A DNA stretch of 64,000 nt from an uncultured Eubacteriales bacterium. GTDB lineage: Bacteria > Bacillota > Clostridia > Oscillospirales > Oscillospiraceae. How positions within the stretch are numbered: position 1 is the stretch's first letter; each line of letters starts with the position of its first letter. Shown here one piece after another: positions 25,191-34,401 of the stretch. The stretch is taken from contig URQY01000001.1 in NCBI GenBank assembly GCA_900550165.1, forward strand, positions 1-64,000. The letters run 5' to 3'. A program made the position numbers and the translations under genes. Under the pieces are notes generated by a model, which was not told where the DNA came from, searched no databases, and saw nothing but the letters and a program-made list of their open reading frames with translations.

Positions 25191-26109
25191 CGAGGACCGT
25201 CCCCGCGGCGATGCGCTTGCCGTTCAAAAAGGCGTTTGCGGCCATGCGCTTGCCGCCATCCTGCTGAAGCTCCGTGATGAGGATGCTTTTGCCGTCGCCG
25301 CAGGCAGCCTCGATGCCCTTCTTCGCTGCGCGCATCGTGCCGGGGGCGTCCTTCGTCTCGCCGAGCGGCACGGCGTGGAATATCTTCGTGTTTGCACCGA
25401 GAATGCTCGCCGCGGCGCAGGGCCACGGGATGAGCCCACGGATCTGATCGATGATCTGCGTGCTGCTTCTCGTCCAGTCGATGGGCGAGAGCTCACGCGA
25501 GAGCATGGGCGCATACGTTGCCTCCGCCTCGTTCTGCGGCACGCGCTGTGCCGTGCCGTTCCTGATCTCCGCGATCGCCTCGGCGATCGCGTCCGCGCCG
25601 AGCACAGCGAGCTCTTTGAACAGGTCCTCCGCCGTCTCGTCGGGGCGGATGGCCTGCTTTTTGACTAAGATCATGTCGCCCGCGTCGCACTCCTTTGCCA
25701 TGTGCATCACGGTCACGCCGGTCTCCTTTTCGCCATTCAGAATGGCGCGGTTGATGGGCGCGGCGCCGCGGTACTTCGGCAGGATGGACGCGTGTGCGTT
25801 GATGCAGCCGAGCGGCGGCACGGCGAGCATTTCCTCGGGCAGGATGCGCCCATAGGCCGCGACGACCGCAAGCTCGGGCTCGAGCGCCCTGAAATCTGCG
25901 AGCGCCGCACCGTCGCGCATCGTCACCGGCTGAAAAACGGGGATATTTTGTGTCAAAGCATATTCCTTTACAGGGCTTGGCGTCACTTTATTCCGGTTGC
26001 GCGGCTTGTCCGGCTGCGTGAAAACGCCGCAGACCTCATGCCCGTCCGCGACCAGGCGCTCCAGGATCGTGCGCGCAAAGTCGGGCGTGCCCATGAAGAC
26101 GATTCTCAT
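25183..26109 (-). CDS. fmt: Methionyl-tRNA formyltransferase
   Basis: This 308-residue enzyme formylates initiator Met-tRNA with 10-formyl-THF. The N-terminal catalytic domain has NAHASILPKYRGAAPI with the catalytic Asn/His and HMAKECDAGDM; the C-terminal domain has SPIDWTRSS and IRGLIPWPCA. Full length for the family. It overlaps def by 4 bases. Confidence 0.96.
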   Translation of the reverse strand: MRIVFMGTPDFARTILERLVADGHEVCGVFTQPDKPRNRNKVTPSPVKEYALTQNIPVFQPVTMRDGAALADFRALEPELAVVAAYGRILPEEMLAVPPLGCINAHASILPKYRGAAPINRAILNGEKETGVTVMHMAKECDAGDMILVKKQAIRPDETAEDLFKELAVLGADAIAEAIAEIRNGTAQRVPQNEAEATYAPMLSRELSPIDWTRSSTQIIDQIRGLIPWPCAAASILGANTKIFHAVPLGETKDAPGTMRAAKKGIEAACGDGKSILITELQQDGGKRMAANAFLNGKRIAAGTVLDA

Positions 26110-26609
26110 TCCTCGTCCAGCTCCTTTTCATGCTCACGGATATACTGCTCAAGCTCCGCGTCCGTCATCACCTTGCAGTGCTCGGTGTAGAGAATGCCGT
26201 CGAGATGCTCGATCTCGTGGCAGAAGCAGCGCGCGGTCAGCTCCTCGTCCTCGACCTCGAACTCCGTGCCGTAGCGGTCCTGCGCGCGCACGCGCACCAC
26301 CATCGGGCGCGTGACGATGCCGTACTTGCCCGGCACGCTCAGGCATCCCTCAAGGCCCGTCTGCTCCCCCTCGGCCTTGATGATCTCGGGGTTGATGAGC
26401 TCGATGATCTCGCCCTGCTCGTCCTCCACGATGCAGACGCGGCGCAGGATGCCCACCTGCGGGGCCGCAAGCCCCACGCCGCCGGCCTCGGCCAGCGTGT
26501 CGGCCATGTCGTCGAGCAGCTGATGGAGACGGGCGTTGAACTCCGTCACCGGACGACAAACTTTCGTCAGGCAGGGGTCGCCCTTTTCACGAATGGTACG
26601 GATAGCCAT
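26106..26609 (-). CDS. def: Peptide deformylase
   Basis: This 167-residue enzyme removes the formyl group from nascent proteins. All three motifs are present: GVGLAAPQVGI, EGCLSVPG (metal Cys) and CHEIEHLDG (metal His pair and catalytic Glu). ATG 26609 (MAIRTIREKGD) is the family start; the longer upstream frame is not conserved in type. Confidence 0.96.
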   Translation of the reverse strand: MAIRTIREKGDPCLTKVCRPVTEFNARLHQLLDDMADTLAEAGGVGLAAPQVGILRRVCIVEDEQGEIIELINPEIIKAEGEQTGLEGCLSVPGKYGIVTRPMVVRVRAQDRYGTEFEVEDEELTARCFCHEIEHLDGILYTEHCKVMTDAELEQYIREHEKELDEE

Positions 26610-26629
26610 AATTGTTCTTCCTCTTTTCT

Positions 26630-29101
26630 CTATTGTAAAGCATTGCAGTCGGCAAAAATGTCGAGACCGCGGTTTTCTTTTCTTGCGTAAAACGCCAGCA
26701 GATACTCGCTGACGGTACGCCGCAGCGCACTGTCGCTCCTGCCGCAAAGATAGACGCAGTAGCGGTAGCGGTCGTTCACCTTCACGACCGGCGCCCCTGC
26801 GGGGCCGAGCACCTCGGTCTCAAGCGCGCGCAGCGGCTCCCTCTCGCTCTCGCAGCGCAGCGCGTCGCACAGGGTGCGTGCGGCAGCGATGACACGCAGC
26901 TCCTCGCTGCCGGAAACGGTCAGCGTGAAGAGGTCGGCAAACGGCGGATAGCGCCGCAGGCGGCGCAGCCGCAGCTCGCTTTGGTAAAACGCTTCGTAAT
27001 CCTGCTTTGCCGCGGCCTGAATGACCTCGTTTTCGGGGTGATAGGTCTGGATGACCGCGCGTCCCGCGCGCTCGCCCCGGCCGGCCCTGCCCACGACCTG
27101 CGCGAGCAGGCTGTAGGTCCGCTCGGCCGCGTGGTAGTTCTGCACGTAGAGCGAAAGGTCCGCGTCCAGTACGCCGACGAGCGTGACATTTTCAAAGTCC
27201 AGCCCCTTGGCGACCATCTGCGTCCCAAGGAGGATGGGAATATTCTGTTCGGTAAATTGCTTCAAAAGCGCTTCGTGCCCCCGCGCGGCGGCAACGGTAT
27301 CGGCGTCCATGCGCAGAACACTTGTGCCCGGGAAGAGCGCGGCAATCTCCTGCTCGACCTTCTGCGTGCCGGAGCCGACGCGCTTCAGCAGTCCGCCGCA
27401 CTCGCCGCACCGTTCCGGCGCGGCCTCGGAATGGCCGCAGTAATGGCACATCAGCCGCTCGTTGGCCGAGTGATAGGTCATCGGCACACTGCACCGCGGG
27501 CACTGCGGCACATAGCCGCACTCCCCGCACAGCAGCATCCGCGCGCTGCCGCGCCGGTTGAGAAACAGAATGCTCTGCTCTCCCCGTTCAATATTTTTTT
27601 CGAGCTCTCCGCGCAGGGCCTGGCCGATCGAAGTCTCATTTCCCTGCCGCAGCTCGTCCTTCATGTCGGCGATGAGCACCCTGGGAAGCGGCAGATCGTT
27701 GAAACGCCTGTGAAGGGAAAACACCTGATAGCGCCCGCGCTTCGCGTAATACGCGGTCTCCACCGTCGGTGTCGCCGAGCCGAGCAGCATCAGCGCATCC
27801 TGCTGTGCGCAGCGAAGCTGCGCAATGTCGCGCGCGTGATAGCGCGGCGGGTTTTCCGACTGATAGCTCCCCTCCTGCTCCTCATCCAGGATAATGAGGC
27901 CGAGGTTGGGAAGCGGCGCGAACACCGCACTGCGCGTGCCGAGTACGACGCGTACCTCGCCGCGTCGGATGCGCTTCCACTGGTCATAGCGCTCCGTGAG
28001 CGGCAGCGCGCTGTGCAGCATCACAACATCTGCGCCGAACTGCGCGGAAAAGCGCCGCATCATCTGCGGCGTCAGTGCGATCTCCGGCACGAGCAGCATC
28101 GCCGTCCTGCTGCGCGCAAGCGTCTCCTCGATGAGCCTGAGGTAGACCTGCGTCTTGCCGCTCGCGGTCACGCCGTACAGCAGCGCCGCGCTGCCGCCCT
28201 CATGACCGAGCAGGGCGGAAAGGCCCTCAAAGGCGGCCTGCTGCTCGTCGTTGAGCGTAACGGGCGCAGGCTTGCCGCCGCTTGGCTCCACAGTGCCGAC
28301 GCGCAGCACCTCCTGCTCGGAAAACTCGACAAGGCCGGACTTTTTGAGCCCTCGCAGCGTCTGCATCGTCGCGCCCGTGTAGTAGCTGATCTCCGTGGAG
28401 GACAGCGTCCCCTCGCGGCAGAGAAGCTCGATGACCGCATAGCGCACCGGCGCGCTGCGGCGCTTGGGCTCAACGGCGGCAAGCGCGTCCTCCGCGCTGA
28501 CACAGAGCGACACCATGCGCGCCGTCTTGTCACCAAGACGCTGCTTCATTGTCGTTTCGCAGATGAGAAGCCCCTGCTGCTCAAGCGCATGGAGGACCTT
28601 CCCCGTTTTCTCGCCGCCCAGCTCATTGAGCGCCGTGCGCTCCGCGCCCTTCGCGCCGAGCACAGCATGAAGCAGCGTTTCCTCGAGCGAATCGGGCGCG
28701 ACTGCGCTCAGCGCTTCTTCGGCGCTGACGCCGTCGTTCAGCCGCCAGACCTCGCGGCTTTTGAGCCACACGCCGCCTGGCAGCAGCGTTTTGAGTGCAT
28801 CGTAATAGGTGCAGAAATAGCGCGCCTTCATCCAGCGGACAAGGCGGATATCCCTTTCGTCCAGCAACGGCGCGTCGTCCAAAAAGGCGTCGATGGGCTT
28901 ATAGGCGGGCTTGTCCTCTTCGTACACAATGTCGAGCACGAAGCCCTCGCTGCGCCGGTTGCCGCGCCCGAACGGAACGAGCACCCGTTTGCCGGGCATG
29001 GCAGCCTCTGCCAGCTCTTCCGGGATGCGATAGGTGTAGAGCTTATCGGCCGCATACGGAACAGAAGAGACTGCGACACGAGCAAGCATCTTCTCTGCCA
29101 T
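26630..29101 (-). CDS. priA: Primosomal replication-restart helicase PriA
   Basis: This 823-residue protein restarts stalled replication forks. It has a 3'-end-binding N-terminal domain, Walker A GVTASGKTQ, DEEQ, and a central zinc region with Cys pairs (CGECGYVPQC, CSVPMTY, CHYCGH, CGECGG), then motifs GTQMVAKGLDF and QVVGRAGRG. Length and order match PriA. It lies between rpoZ and def. Confidence 0.96.
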   Translation of the reverse strand: MAEKMLARVAVSSVPYAADKLYTYRIPEELAEAAMPGKRVLVPFGRGNRRSEGFVLDIVYEEDKPAYKPIDAFLDDAPLLDERDIRLVRWMKARYFCTYYDALKTLLPGGVWLKSREVWRLNDGVSAEEALSAVAPDSLEETLLHAVLGAKGAERTALNELGGEKTGKVLHALEQQGLLICETTMKQRLGDKTARMVSLCVSAEDALAAVEPKRRSAPVRYAVIELLCREGTLSSTEISYYTGATMQTLRGLKKSGLVEFSEQEVLRVGTVEPSGGKPAPVTLNDEQQAAFEGLSALLGHEGGSAALLYGVTASGKTQVYLRLIEETLARSRTAMLLVPEIALTPQMMRRFSAQFGADVVMLHSALPLTERYDQWKRIRRGEVRVVLGTRSAVFAPLPNLGLIILDEEQEGSYQSENPPRYHARDIAQLRCAQQDALMLLGSATPTVETAYYAKRGRYQVFSLHRRFNDLPLPRVLIADMKDELRQGNETSIGQALRGELEKNIERGEQSILFLNRRGSARMLLCGECGYVPQCPRCSVPMTYHSANERLMCHYCGHSEAAPERCGECGGLLKRVGSGTQKVEQEIAALFPGTSVLRMDADTVAAARGHEALLKQFTEQNIPILLGTQMVAKGLDFENVTLVGVLDADLSLYVQNYHAAERTYSLLAQVVGRAGRGERAGRAVIQTYHPENEVIQAAAKQDYEAFYQSELRLRRLRRYPPFADLFTLTVSGSEELRVIAAARTLCDALRCESEREPLRALETEVLGPAGAPVVKVNDRYRYCVYLCGRSDSALRRTVSEYLLAFYARKENRGLDIFADCNALQ

Positions 29102-29128
29102 ACAGTCTCCTCCTTTGTTGTGTTCTTG

Positions 29129-29341
29129 TTACTTTGCGATGTGCGTGTCGATATTCTCTGCGGTGAGCTTACCGGCAGCGACCTCGTTGATGGCCGTGGT
29201 GACCGGCTTTTCGCAGAGGGGATACCCCTCTTCATCGGCCTGCTCAGCGATCTGGCGGGCGCGGCGCGCGACCACGTTGACGAGCAGGTAGCGGTTTTCA
29301 ACGTACTTGTTGAGCAGGCTCATTGCGGGATAAAGCATCAT
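29129..29341 (-). CDS. rpoZ: RNA polymerase omega subunit
   Basis: This 70-residue protein matches clostridial omega: NKYVENRYLLVNVVARRARQ, then KPVTTAINEVAAGKL. Omega supports RNA polymerase assembly. It follows gmk on the same strand, the usual gmk-rpoZ-priA order. A second in-frame ATG at 29338 is possible. Confidence 0.93.
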   Translation of the reverse strand: MMLYPAMSLLNKYVENRYLLVNVVARRARQIAEQADEEGYPLCEKPVTTAINEVAAGKLTAENIDTHIAK

Positions 29342-29381
29342 AATCGTTTACTTCCTTCTGCCTTTCGGCTGATTTTTTGAT

Positions 29382-29975
29382 TTATTCGGACAAAATGGCC
29401 ATGCGCTCGGCGGGCTTGCAGTGCTCGGCGAGCATGATGGCGTTGATCTCGCGCACGGCGCGTTCCACCGTGTCGTTGATGACAAAGTAATCATAGGTGT
29501 TGGCAGTCTGGAGCTCGACCTTGGCGCGGACAAGCCGCTTCTGCACCTTTTCCGGGCTGTCGGTGCCGCGGCCCGTCAGCCGCTCCTCGAGCGCCTGCCA
29601 CGAGGGGGGCGCGATGAAGATGCGCACGACGTCCGGCCGCTTGTGCACGACCTGGATCGCGCCCTGCACCTCGATATCGAGGATGACGTCCTTGCCCTGC
29701 TCCATGGCCTCGTCGACATATTTTTTCGGCGTGCCGTAGAAGTTGCCGACGTACTCGGCATACTCCAAAAAGGCGTCCTCCGAGATCATTTTGCGAAACT
29801 CGTCGACATTGGTGAAGTGGTAGTGCACGCCGTCCACCTCGCCGGGACGCGGAGAGCGCGTCGTGGCCGAGACGGAAAAATACAGGTCATCCCGGTCCTT
29901 GAAAAGCTCCTTGAGCACCGTGCTCTTGCCCACTCCGGACGGGCCGGAGATGATGAAGGTCCTTCCCTTGTACAT
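29382..29975 (-). CDS. gmk: Guanylate kinase
   Basis: This 197-residue enzyme phosphorylates GMP to GDP. It has the P-loop SGPSGVGKSTV, GMP-binding SATTRSPRPGE and YGTPKKYV, and the lid region. Standard length. It lies 5 bases after remA and 40 bases before rpoZ. Confidence 0.97.
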   Translation of the reverse strand: MYKGRTFIISGPSGVGKSTVLKELFKDRDDLYFSVSATTRSPRPGEVDGVHYHFTNVDEFRKMISEDAFLEYAEYVGNFYGTPKKYVDEAMEQGKDVILDIEVQGAIQVVHKRPDVVRIFIAPPSWQALEERLTGRGTDSPEKVQKRLVRAKVELQTANTYDYFVINDTVERAVREINAIMLAEHCKPAERMAILSE

Positions 29976-29979
29976 ATTC

Positions 29980-30240
29980 TTATGCTTCCTCCTCTATACC
30001 GAGCGTCTCCACACCGAGACGTGCGATCAGCTTGTCTGCCGCGATAGCCGAGAGCACCACATGGTCGCTGTCCATGATAAAGACCGAAGCTGTCTTGCGG
30101 CCGTAGGTCGCGTCGATCAGCATTCCGCGCTCGCGGGATTCCTGAATGAGGCGCTTGATCGGTGCGCTGTCGGGACTCACGACGGCGATCAGCCGCTCAG
30201 CGGACACCATATTGCCAAAGCCGATATTCAGCAGTTTCAT
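29980..30240 (-). CDS. remA: Extracellular matrix/biofilm regulator RemA (DUF370)
   Basis: This 86-residue protein matches RemA: KLLNIGFGNMVSAERLIAVV, then GMLIDATYGRKTASVFIMDS. In B. subtilis RemA is a DNA-binding activator of matrix and osmoprotection genes. It sits between yicC and gmk as in many Firmicutes. ATG 30240 has GGAGTG upstream. Confidence 0.92.
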   Translation of the reverse strand: MKLLNIGFGNMVSAERLIAVVSPDSAPIKRLIQESRERGMLIDATYGRKTASVFIMDSDHVVLSAIAADKLIARLGVETLGIEEEA

Positions 30241-30252
30241 CGCGGTCACTCC

Positions 30253-31137
30253 TTACTCGATGTTCTGCACCTGCTCGCGGATCTTTTCGACCTCCGCCTT
30301 GAGCGCGACCACATCGCGCGCGATGGCAACGTCGTTGCACTTCGAACCGATGGTATTGCTCTCGCGGTTGACCTCCTGAATGAGGAAGTCCATCTTGCGG
30401 CCCATGGGCTCATCGGAGAGCAGCATATCGCGCAGCTGCGACACGTGGGAGCGCAGACGCACGGTCTCTTCATCCACGGCGATCTTGTCGGCGTAGATGG
30501 CGGCCTCGGTCAAAATGCGCGCTTCGTCGATGGTCGTGCTCTGCAAGACCTCCTGCATCCGCGCGGTCAGCTTTTCGCGGTACTCGCGCACCGTTTCGGG
30601 CGAGCGCTCCTCGACCTTGCCGGTGAGCGTTTCGATGGTCGTGAGCCTGCCGCCGATGTCCTCGGCGAGCTTTTTTCCTTCCGTCGCGCGCATCGCATTG
30701 TAGGAAGTGATCGCCTCGTCGAGCACCTCGCAGATATCCGCGCCGACGGATTCGAGGTCTTCCTCCGCCTTTGTGACGGTCAGCACATCCGGGATGCGGG
30801 CAAAGTCCGCCACGTAGGACTGCTTTTTGAGATAGTCTCCGCCAAGCTCGTAGAGCTTTTTGAATGCGGCGAAATAGCTGCGCGCAAGGCCCTCGTTGAC
30901 CACGACGACCTCTTCATCCGCGCCGGTCGAGTCGATGGTGACGAACACGTCGACCTTGCCGCGCGAGATCGCCTTCTGCACGCGGCCCTTGATGGCATCC
31001 TCTGCAAAAATGTAGGCGCGCGGCAGCTTGACCGTGCAGTCGAGGTAACGGTTGTTGACACTGCGCACCTCGACGGTGATGTCGCGATTGGATAATGTTT
31101 TCTTGGCTCTTCCATAGCCGGTCATACTTTTGACCAC
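30253..31137 (-). CDS. yicC: YicC/YloC family endoribonuclease
   Basis: The protein begins MVKSMTGYGRAKK, the family hallmark, and has the internal VRSVNNRYLD and the C-terminal MDFLIQEVNRESNTIGSK. E. coli YicC is an RNase that helps degrade small RNAs. I chose GTG 31137, 7 bases after GGAGGG; the much longer upstream frame has no support. Length 294 fits the family. Confidence 0.92.
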   Translation of the reverse strand: MVKSMTGYGRAKKTLSNRDITVEVRSVNNRYLDCTVKLPRAYIFAEDAIKGRVQKAISRGKVDVFVTIDSTGADEEVVVVNEGLARSYFAAFKKLYELGGDYLKKQSYVADFARIPDVLTVTKAEEDLESVGADICEVLDEAITSYNAMRATEGKKLAEDIGGRLTTIETLTGKVEERSPETVREYREKLTARMQEVLQSTTIDEARILTEAAIYADKIAVDEETVRLRSHVSQLRDMLLSDEPMGRKMDFLIQEVNRESNTIGSKCNDVAIARDVVALKAEVEKIREQVQNIE

Positions 31138-31199
31138 GATTCTTCCCTCCATTATATAGTAAAAACACAAAGCTGAAAAGCACAGAGCTGAACAGATGA

Positions 31200-31841
31200 T
31201 TAGTAAATGCAGGGCAGAATATAGCATCCGCCGCCGCTGAACAGCGTGCAGCACGACCATGCCGCGCAGCAGCGCAGACACGCGCTGTCGTCAAAATTGG
31301 CAGTGTGGACCGAGCGAAAGCCGTTTGGCCGGTAGCCCGCCCCCGTCAGCGCGGAGAGCGCGTTCTGATACTCGGGGTTGTTCGGGTCCATCTGCACGGC
31401 GGTCTCCATATAGCGCTTGGCCTCGTCCATCCATCCGCGCCGCGAGCACACAACGCCCATCAGAAAGTTCCACTCCGCGTTGTGGTCGCTCACGCCGCTG
31501 AGCAGGCGCTCGGCGAGCGAGATATCGCCGCGGTTGATCGCCATGCGCACCTGGTTGAGCGCCCCCGCGCCATAGCCGCCGTAAGCGGAATTGCCATAGC
31601 CGCTGTCGCCGCCGTAGCCGTAGGAGTAGCTCTGCGAGGCGGCAGAGGACGCCTTGCGCTGCTTCTGGATCTGGTCGTAGGCCTCGTTGATCTCTTTCAT
31701 TTTTTCCTGCGCGAGATCGGCCAGCGGGTTATCGTGGTAGTTGTCCGGATGGTACTTGCGGGCAAGGTCGCGGTAAGCGCGCTTGACCTCCTCGTCAGTC
31801 GCCGTAGGCGGGATATTCAGGATCTGATAGGGGTCATTCAT
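31200..31841 (-). CDS. J-domain protein with Cys-rich tail
   Basis: Residues 1-65 form a J-domain with the HPD motif (YHPDNYHD) that stimulates Hsp70. A Gly/Tyr-rich linker and a TPR-like part follow, and the C-terminus is Cys-rich (CLRCCAAWSCCTLFSGGGC). It is not full DnaJ: no canonical zinc-finger domain. It overlaps the downstream end of the DUF5685 gene by 4 bases, suggesting coupling. Confidence 0.85.
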   Translation of the reverse strand: MNDPYQILNIPPTATDEEVKRAYRDLARKYHPDNYHDNPLADLAQEKMKEINEAYDQIQKQRKASSAASQSYSYGYGGDSGYGNSAYGGYGAGALNQVRMAINRGDISLAERLLSGVSDHNAEWNFLMGVVCSRRGWMDEAKRYMETAVQMDPNNPEYQNALSALTGAGYRPNGFRSVHTANFDDSACLRCCAAWSCCTLFSGGGCYILPCIY

Positions 31842-32746
31842 ACGGTTTCCTCGTTTTTCTGTGGTTTCGTGCGGAAATGCATCCGTCGCGGAGGTTTATG
31901 ATAGGTGCCCTTGAGAACGGCATTGCCGATCCCGTACAGGCTCTCGTAAAAAATGCTGTCCAAAATGTTCGACCATGCGCCGCGCTCAAGCAGCGCGTAG
32001 GCGCTCGCCATGCGGTGCACGGAGAGGTCGAGCGAAAGCGCGACCTCCTGCCGCGTTTTCTCATCGAGCGTTCCGCCTGTGAGATTGTAGCGGCAGCGCA
32101 GCGGATTGTAGCACCCGGTCTCAAAATCCTTTTTCAGATCGTCCGCCGCGTCGACCAGATAGATCCAGCGGCCGAGGTGGTAGAAGATCTCGGCCATCAC
32201 ACGGCGGTGCCGCTCATCCGGCACGACGGAGGCAATGTCCGCCATCAGCGCGGCAAACGGCTCGGCAGCAGCGTCGAGCGACGCGCAGTGCTCCCGCTCG
32301 CGCGCGGCAAGATCGCTGAGGTGCCGCTGCACCGCGGCATCGAATGCCGGCACGCACCGGCTTGCCTTGCGATAGGCCGCGCGCAGAAAAAGCGCGGCCA
32401 GCCGGTATGGGAGAGACTTGAAAAATCCGTGGTCGGCGATATGGTCCCTGAGCTGCCACCAGGTGAGCACGATGCTGTGGTCGGCCGCAGCCTCGAGCGC
32501 GCCCGTGTGCGTCATCGCGCAGCGCGCCTTGCACGGGTGCGCGACGCACCGGCAGGATGCGCATTCCGGCTCCTGCGTCTCAGAGAGCAGGATGGCAAGG
32601 AACGTGAAGTCAAAGTTCAGGGCAAAGCGGGCCGCAAAGCCGTACTTTCGCCCGAGTTCGTGGCACAGCCCGCAGTAAACGGCCTGAAAGAGCTCCTCGT
32701 CATGCGCGCTCAGCCGCTCTTTGGCGGGGCGGATATAACCAAACAT
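31838..32746 (-). CDS. DUF5685 family protein
   Basis: This 302-residue protein has the DUF5685 N-terminus (MFGYIRPAKERLS, then YCGLCHELGRKYG) and a Cys cluster (CASCRCVAHPCKARC) that could bind a metal. The rest is helical. It is consistently found beside a J-domain gene in clostridia. Function unknown. Confidence 0.82.
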   Translation of the reverse strand: MFGYIRPAKERLSAHDEELFQAVYCGLCHELGRKYGFAARFALNFDFTFLAILLSETQEPECASCRCVAHPCKARCAMTHTGALEAAADHSIVLTWWQLRDHIADHGFFKSLPYRLAALFLRAAYRKASRCVPAFDAAVQRHLSDLAAREREHCASLDAAAEPFAALMADIASVVPDERHRRVMAEIFYHLGRWIYLVDAADDLKKDFETGCYNPLRCRYNLTGGTLDEKTRQEVALSLDLSVHRMASAYALLERGAWSNILDSIFYESLYGIGNAVLKGTYHKPPRRMHFRTKPQKNEETV

Positions 32747-32750
32747 CAGC

Positions 32751-33158
32751 TCAGAACAGGCGCACGATGGTGAACGTCAGCGCGCCGGTCTGCTTCATGC
32801 GCCGGTCGCAGATGACTGCCGGGAGGATGCCGACGAGAAACGCGGCGATAGCGATCCCGTAGCGCAGGCCCTCGCTCGAAAGCGCGCCGGTCGCGAAATA
32901 GCCGACGAAAAAGCAAACGATGGGCAGCAGATAAACCAAAATCATCACGCCGAGCAGCCGCTTCGTGCTGCTCTCGACCACGACCTTCTGCCCCACCTCT
33001 GCGCCGACCGTGTTGCGCGCCTGTGCGCGCACACTTGCGCCCGAAACGCCGCAGCTCGCGCACTCCTCGCAGTCGTGCCCGCAGGCCGACTTGCGCGGGA
33101 CGGAAATTTCCGCCATGCCGCCGGGCAGTATTTTTTCGACTGTTGCGATCTGAGTCAT
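32751..33158 (-). CDS. RseC/MucC-like positive regulator of sigma/SoxR reduction
   Basis: This 135-residue membrane protein has an N-terminal Cys cluster (ACGHDCEECASCG), then two membrane helices (about residues 72-92 and 97-117). This is the SoxR-reducing/RseC family. ATG 33158 (MTQIATVEKIL) has AAAGGAG upstream; the longer frame is not supported. It lies between cdaR and the DUF5685 gene. Confidence 0.85.
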   Translation of the reverse strand: MTQIATVEKILPGGMAEISVPRKSACGHDCEECASCGVSGASVRAQARNTVGAEVGQKVVVESSTKRLLGVMILVYLLPIVCFFVGYFATGALSSEGLRYGIAIAAFLVGILPAVICDRRMKQTGALTFTIVRLF

Positions 33159-33180
33159 AGTGTCTCCTTTGGGAAAATGC

Positions 33181-34401
33181 TTATCCGATATGAACGGTGA
33201 CCTCGTAGCTGCCGACCGCACCCAGGTCGTATCCCGATACGGAAATACGCGCGGGAACGGTGTAGCTGCCGCTGTCGGCTTCAATGCCGGAAAGGTCGGC
33301 GATAACGTGCACGTCCTCCCCTCTCACGGCTTCGATATCCGCCGCCGTGCCGCGCAGCGTCACGGGAAGGGACGAGGTGAGGATGCTCACCGCATGATCG
33401 CCGCTGAAGTTTTCATAGCTGAAGTTCAGCGCCTCGACCTCCCGCGTCTCCACGCTCTTGGGCGTGATCGTCAGCGTGACGGTCGAAATGCCGCTGAGAT
33501 TATTCACGTCCTCGGGGACGGGAATGTCATAGGTGAAGGTCTCCTGCTCACGAAGGTCCTCAAGCGCGAGCGTGCCGACCACCAGCTCGCTGATCGCGGC
33601 CATCTGCGAGGACTCGCCCGAAAGGGTGATGCTGCTGTAGCTGAGCGACCAGGTGTAATTTTCAAGCCGCGCACCCGCGGATTCGACAAGGTTCACTGTC
33701 AAGGGCACGTCCTTTACTTTGAGCACCGGGACCGTGACCTGCACGCTCTCGCTCATCGGATGGATGTTCTTGTTGTCGATGACCTGGTCGTTGAAATCGT
33801 AGAGTTCGAAATCGAGCAGCTCCACAACGGTCGAGGACGCATCTTCAATGTCGAGCGTGACCTGCGCGTAGCTGATCTGGCGGAGGTCGGACTGCTGACC
33901 GCGCACCTCGAGCGTTTCCGGCAGAAGCTCGACGGTCCCGGCGATGTAGCCCTCGGCCACGTTGCCGATGACCTTGCAGCGGATCTCGATATCGCGCTTG
34001 TTGAGCTCACCGATCTCGACCTGCACGCTGCGCACCGTGGGCGATTCCACGCTGACATCGCGCGTGGAGATGCCGTTCGGCAGAAGAATGTTATAGCTCA
34101 CGGACTGCTTGCCCGCATAGGTGACGGAGGAAAGGTCGCTCACAAGGCGGATCTGGCTCGTATCAAAGCTGTAGGCGAGCCGGCGCGGGAACTTGAGCTT
34201 CAGATCGACGGTGACATCCTCGTCCCCGCTCACACGCATAAGGCCCTTGTCGGCAAGCGTCGTATCCTCGTTCAGAAACTCCACGGCCACGCCGTGCACG
34301 TTGACGGTGATCTCGTCGTTGTTGCTCACGTAAAACCACACCATTGAGGCGATGAGCAGCGAAAGGAAGACGTAAAAAATCTGACGACGTTTAGACTTCA
34401 T
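33181..34401 (-). CDS. cdaR: CdaA regulatory protein CdaR (YbbR domains)
   Basis: This 406-residue protein has an N-terminal membrane helix (FYVFLSLLIASMVWFYV) and several extracellular YbbR repeats. CdaR binds and regulates the diadenylate cyclase CdaA. It overlaps cdaA by 11 bases, the conserved arrangement. Confidence 0.92.
   Translation of the reverse strand: MKSKRRQIFYVFLSLLIASMVWFYVSNNDEITVNVHGVAVEFLNEDTTLADKGLMRVSGDEDVTVDLKLKFPRRLAYSFDTSQIRLVSDLSSVTYAGKQSVSYNILLPNGISTRDVSVESPTVRSVQVEIGELNKRDIEIRCKVIGNVAEGYIAGTVELLPETLEVRGQQSDLRQISYAQVTLDIEDASSTVVELLDFELYDFNDQVIDNKNIHPMSESVQVTVPVLKVKDVPLTVNLVESAGARLENYTWSLSYSSITLSGESSQMAAISELVVGTLALEDLREQETFTYDIPVPEDVNNLSGISTVTLTITPKSVETREVEALNFSYENFSGDHAVSILTSSLPVTLRGTAADIEAVRGEDVHVIADLSGIEADSGSYTVPARISVSGYDLGAVGSYEVTVHIG

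Noticed and set aside
26981..29380. Plus-strand open frame of 799 codons opposite priA and rpoZ
   Set aside because: It lies opposite genes with clear catalytic motifs, has low-complexity Arg/His/Leu content, no ribosome site and no recognisable domain. High GC makes such antisense frames common.
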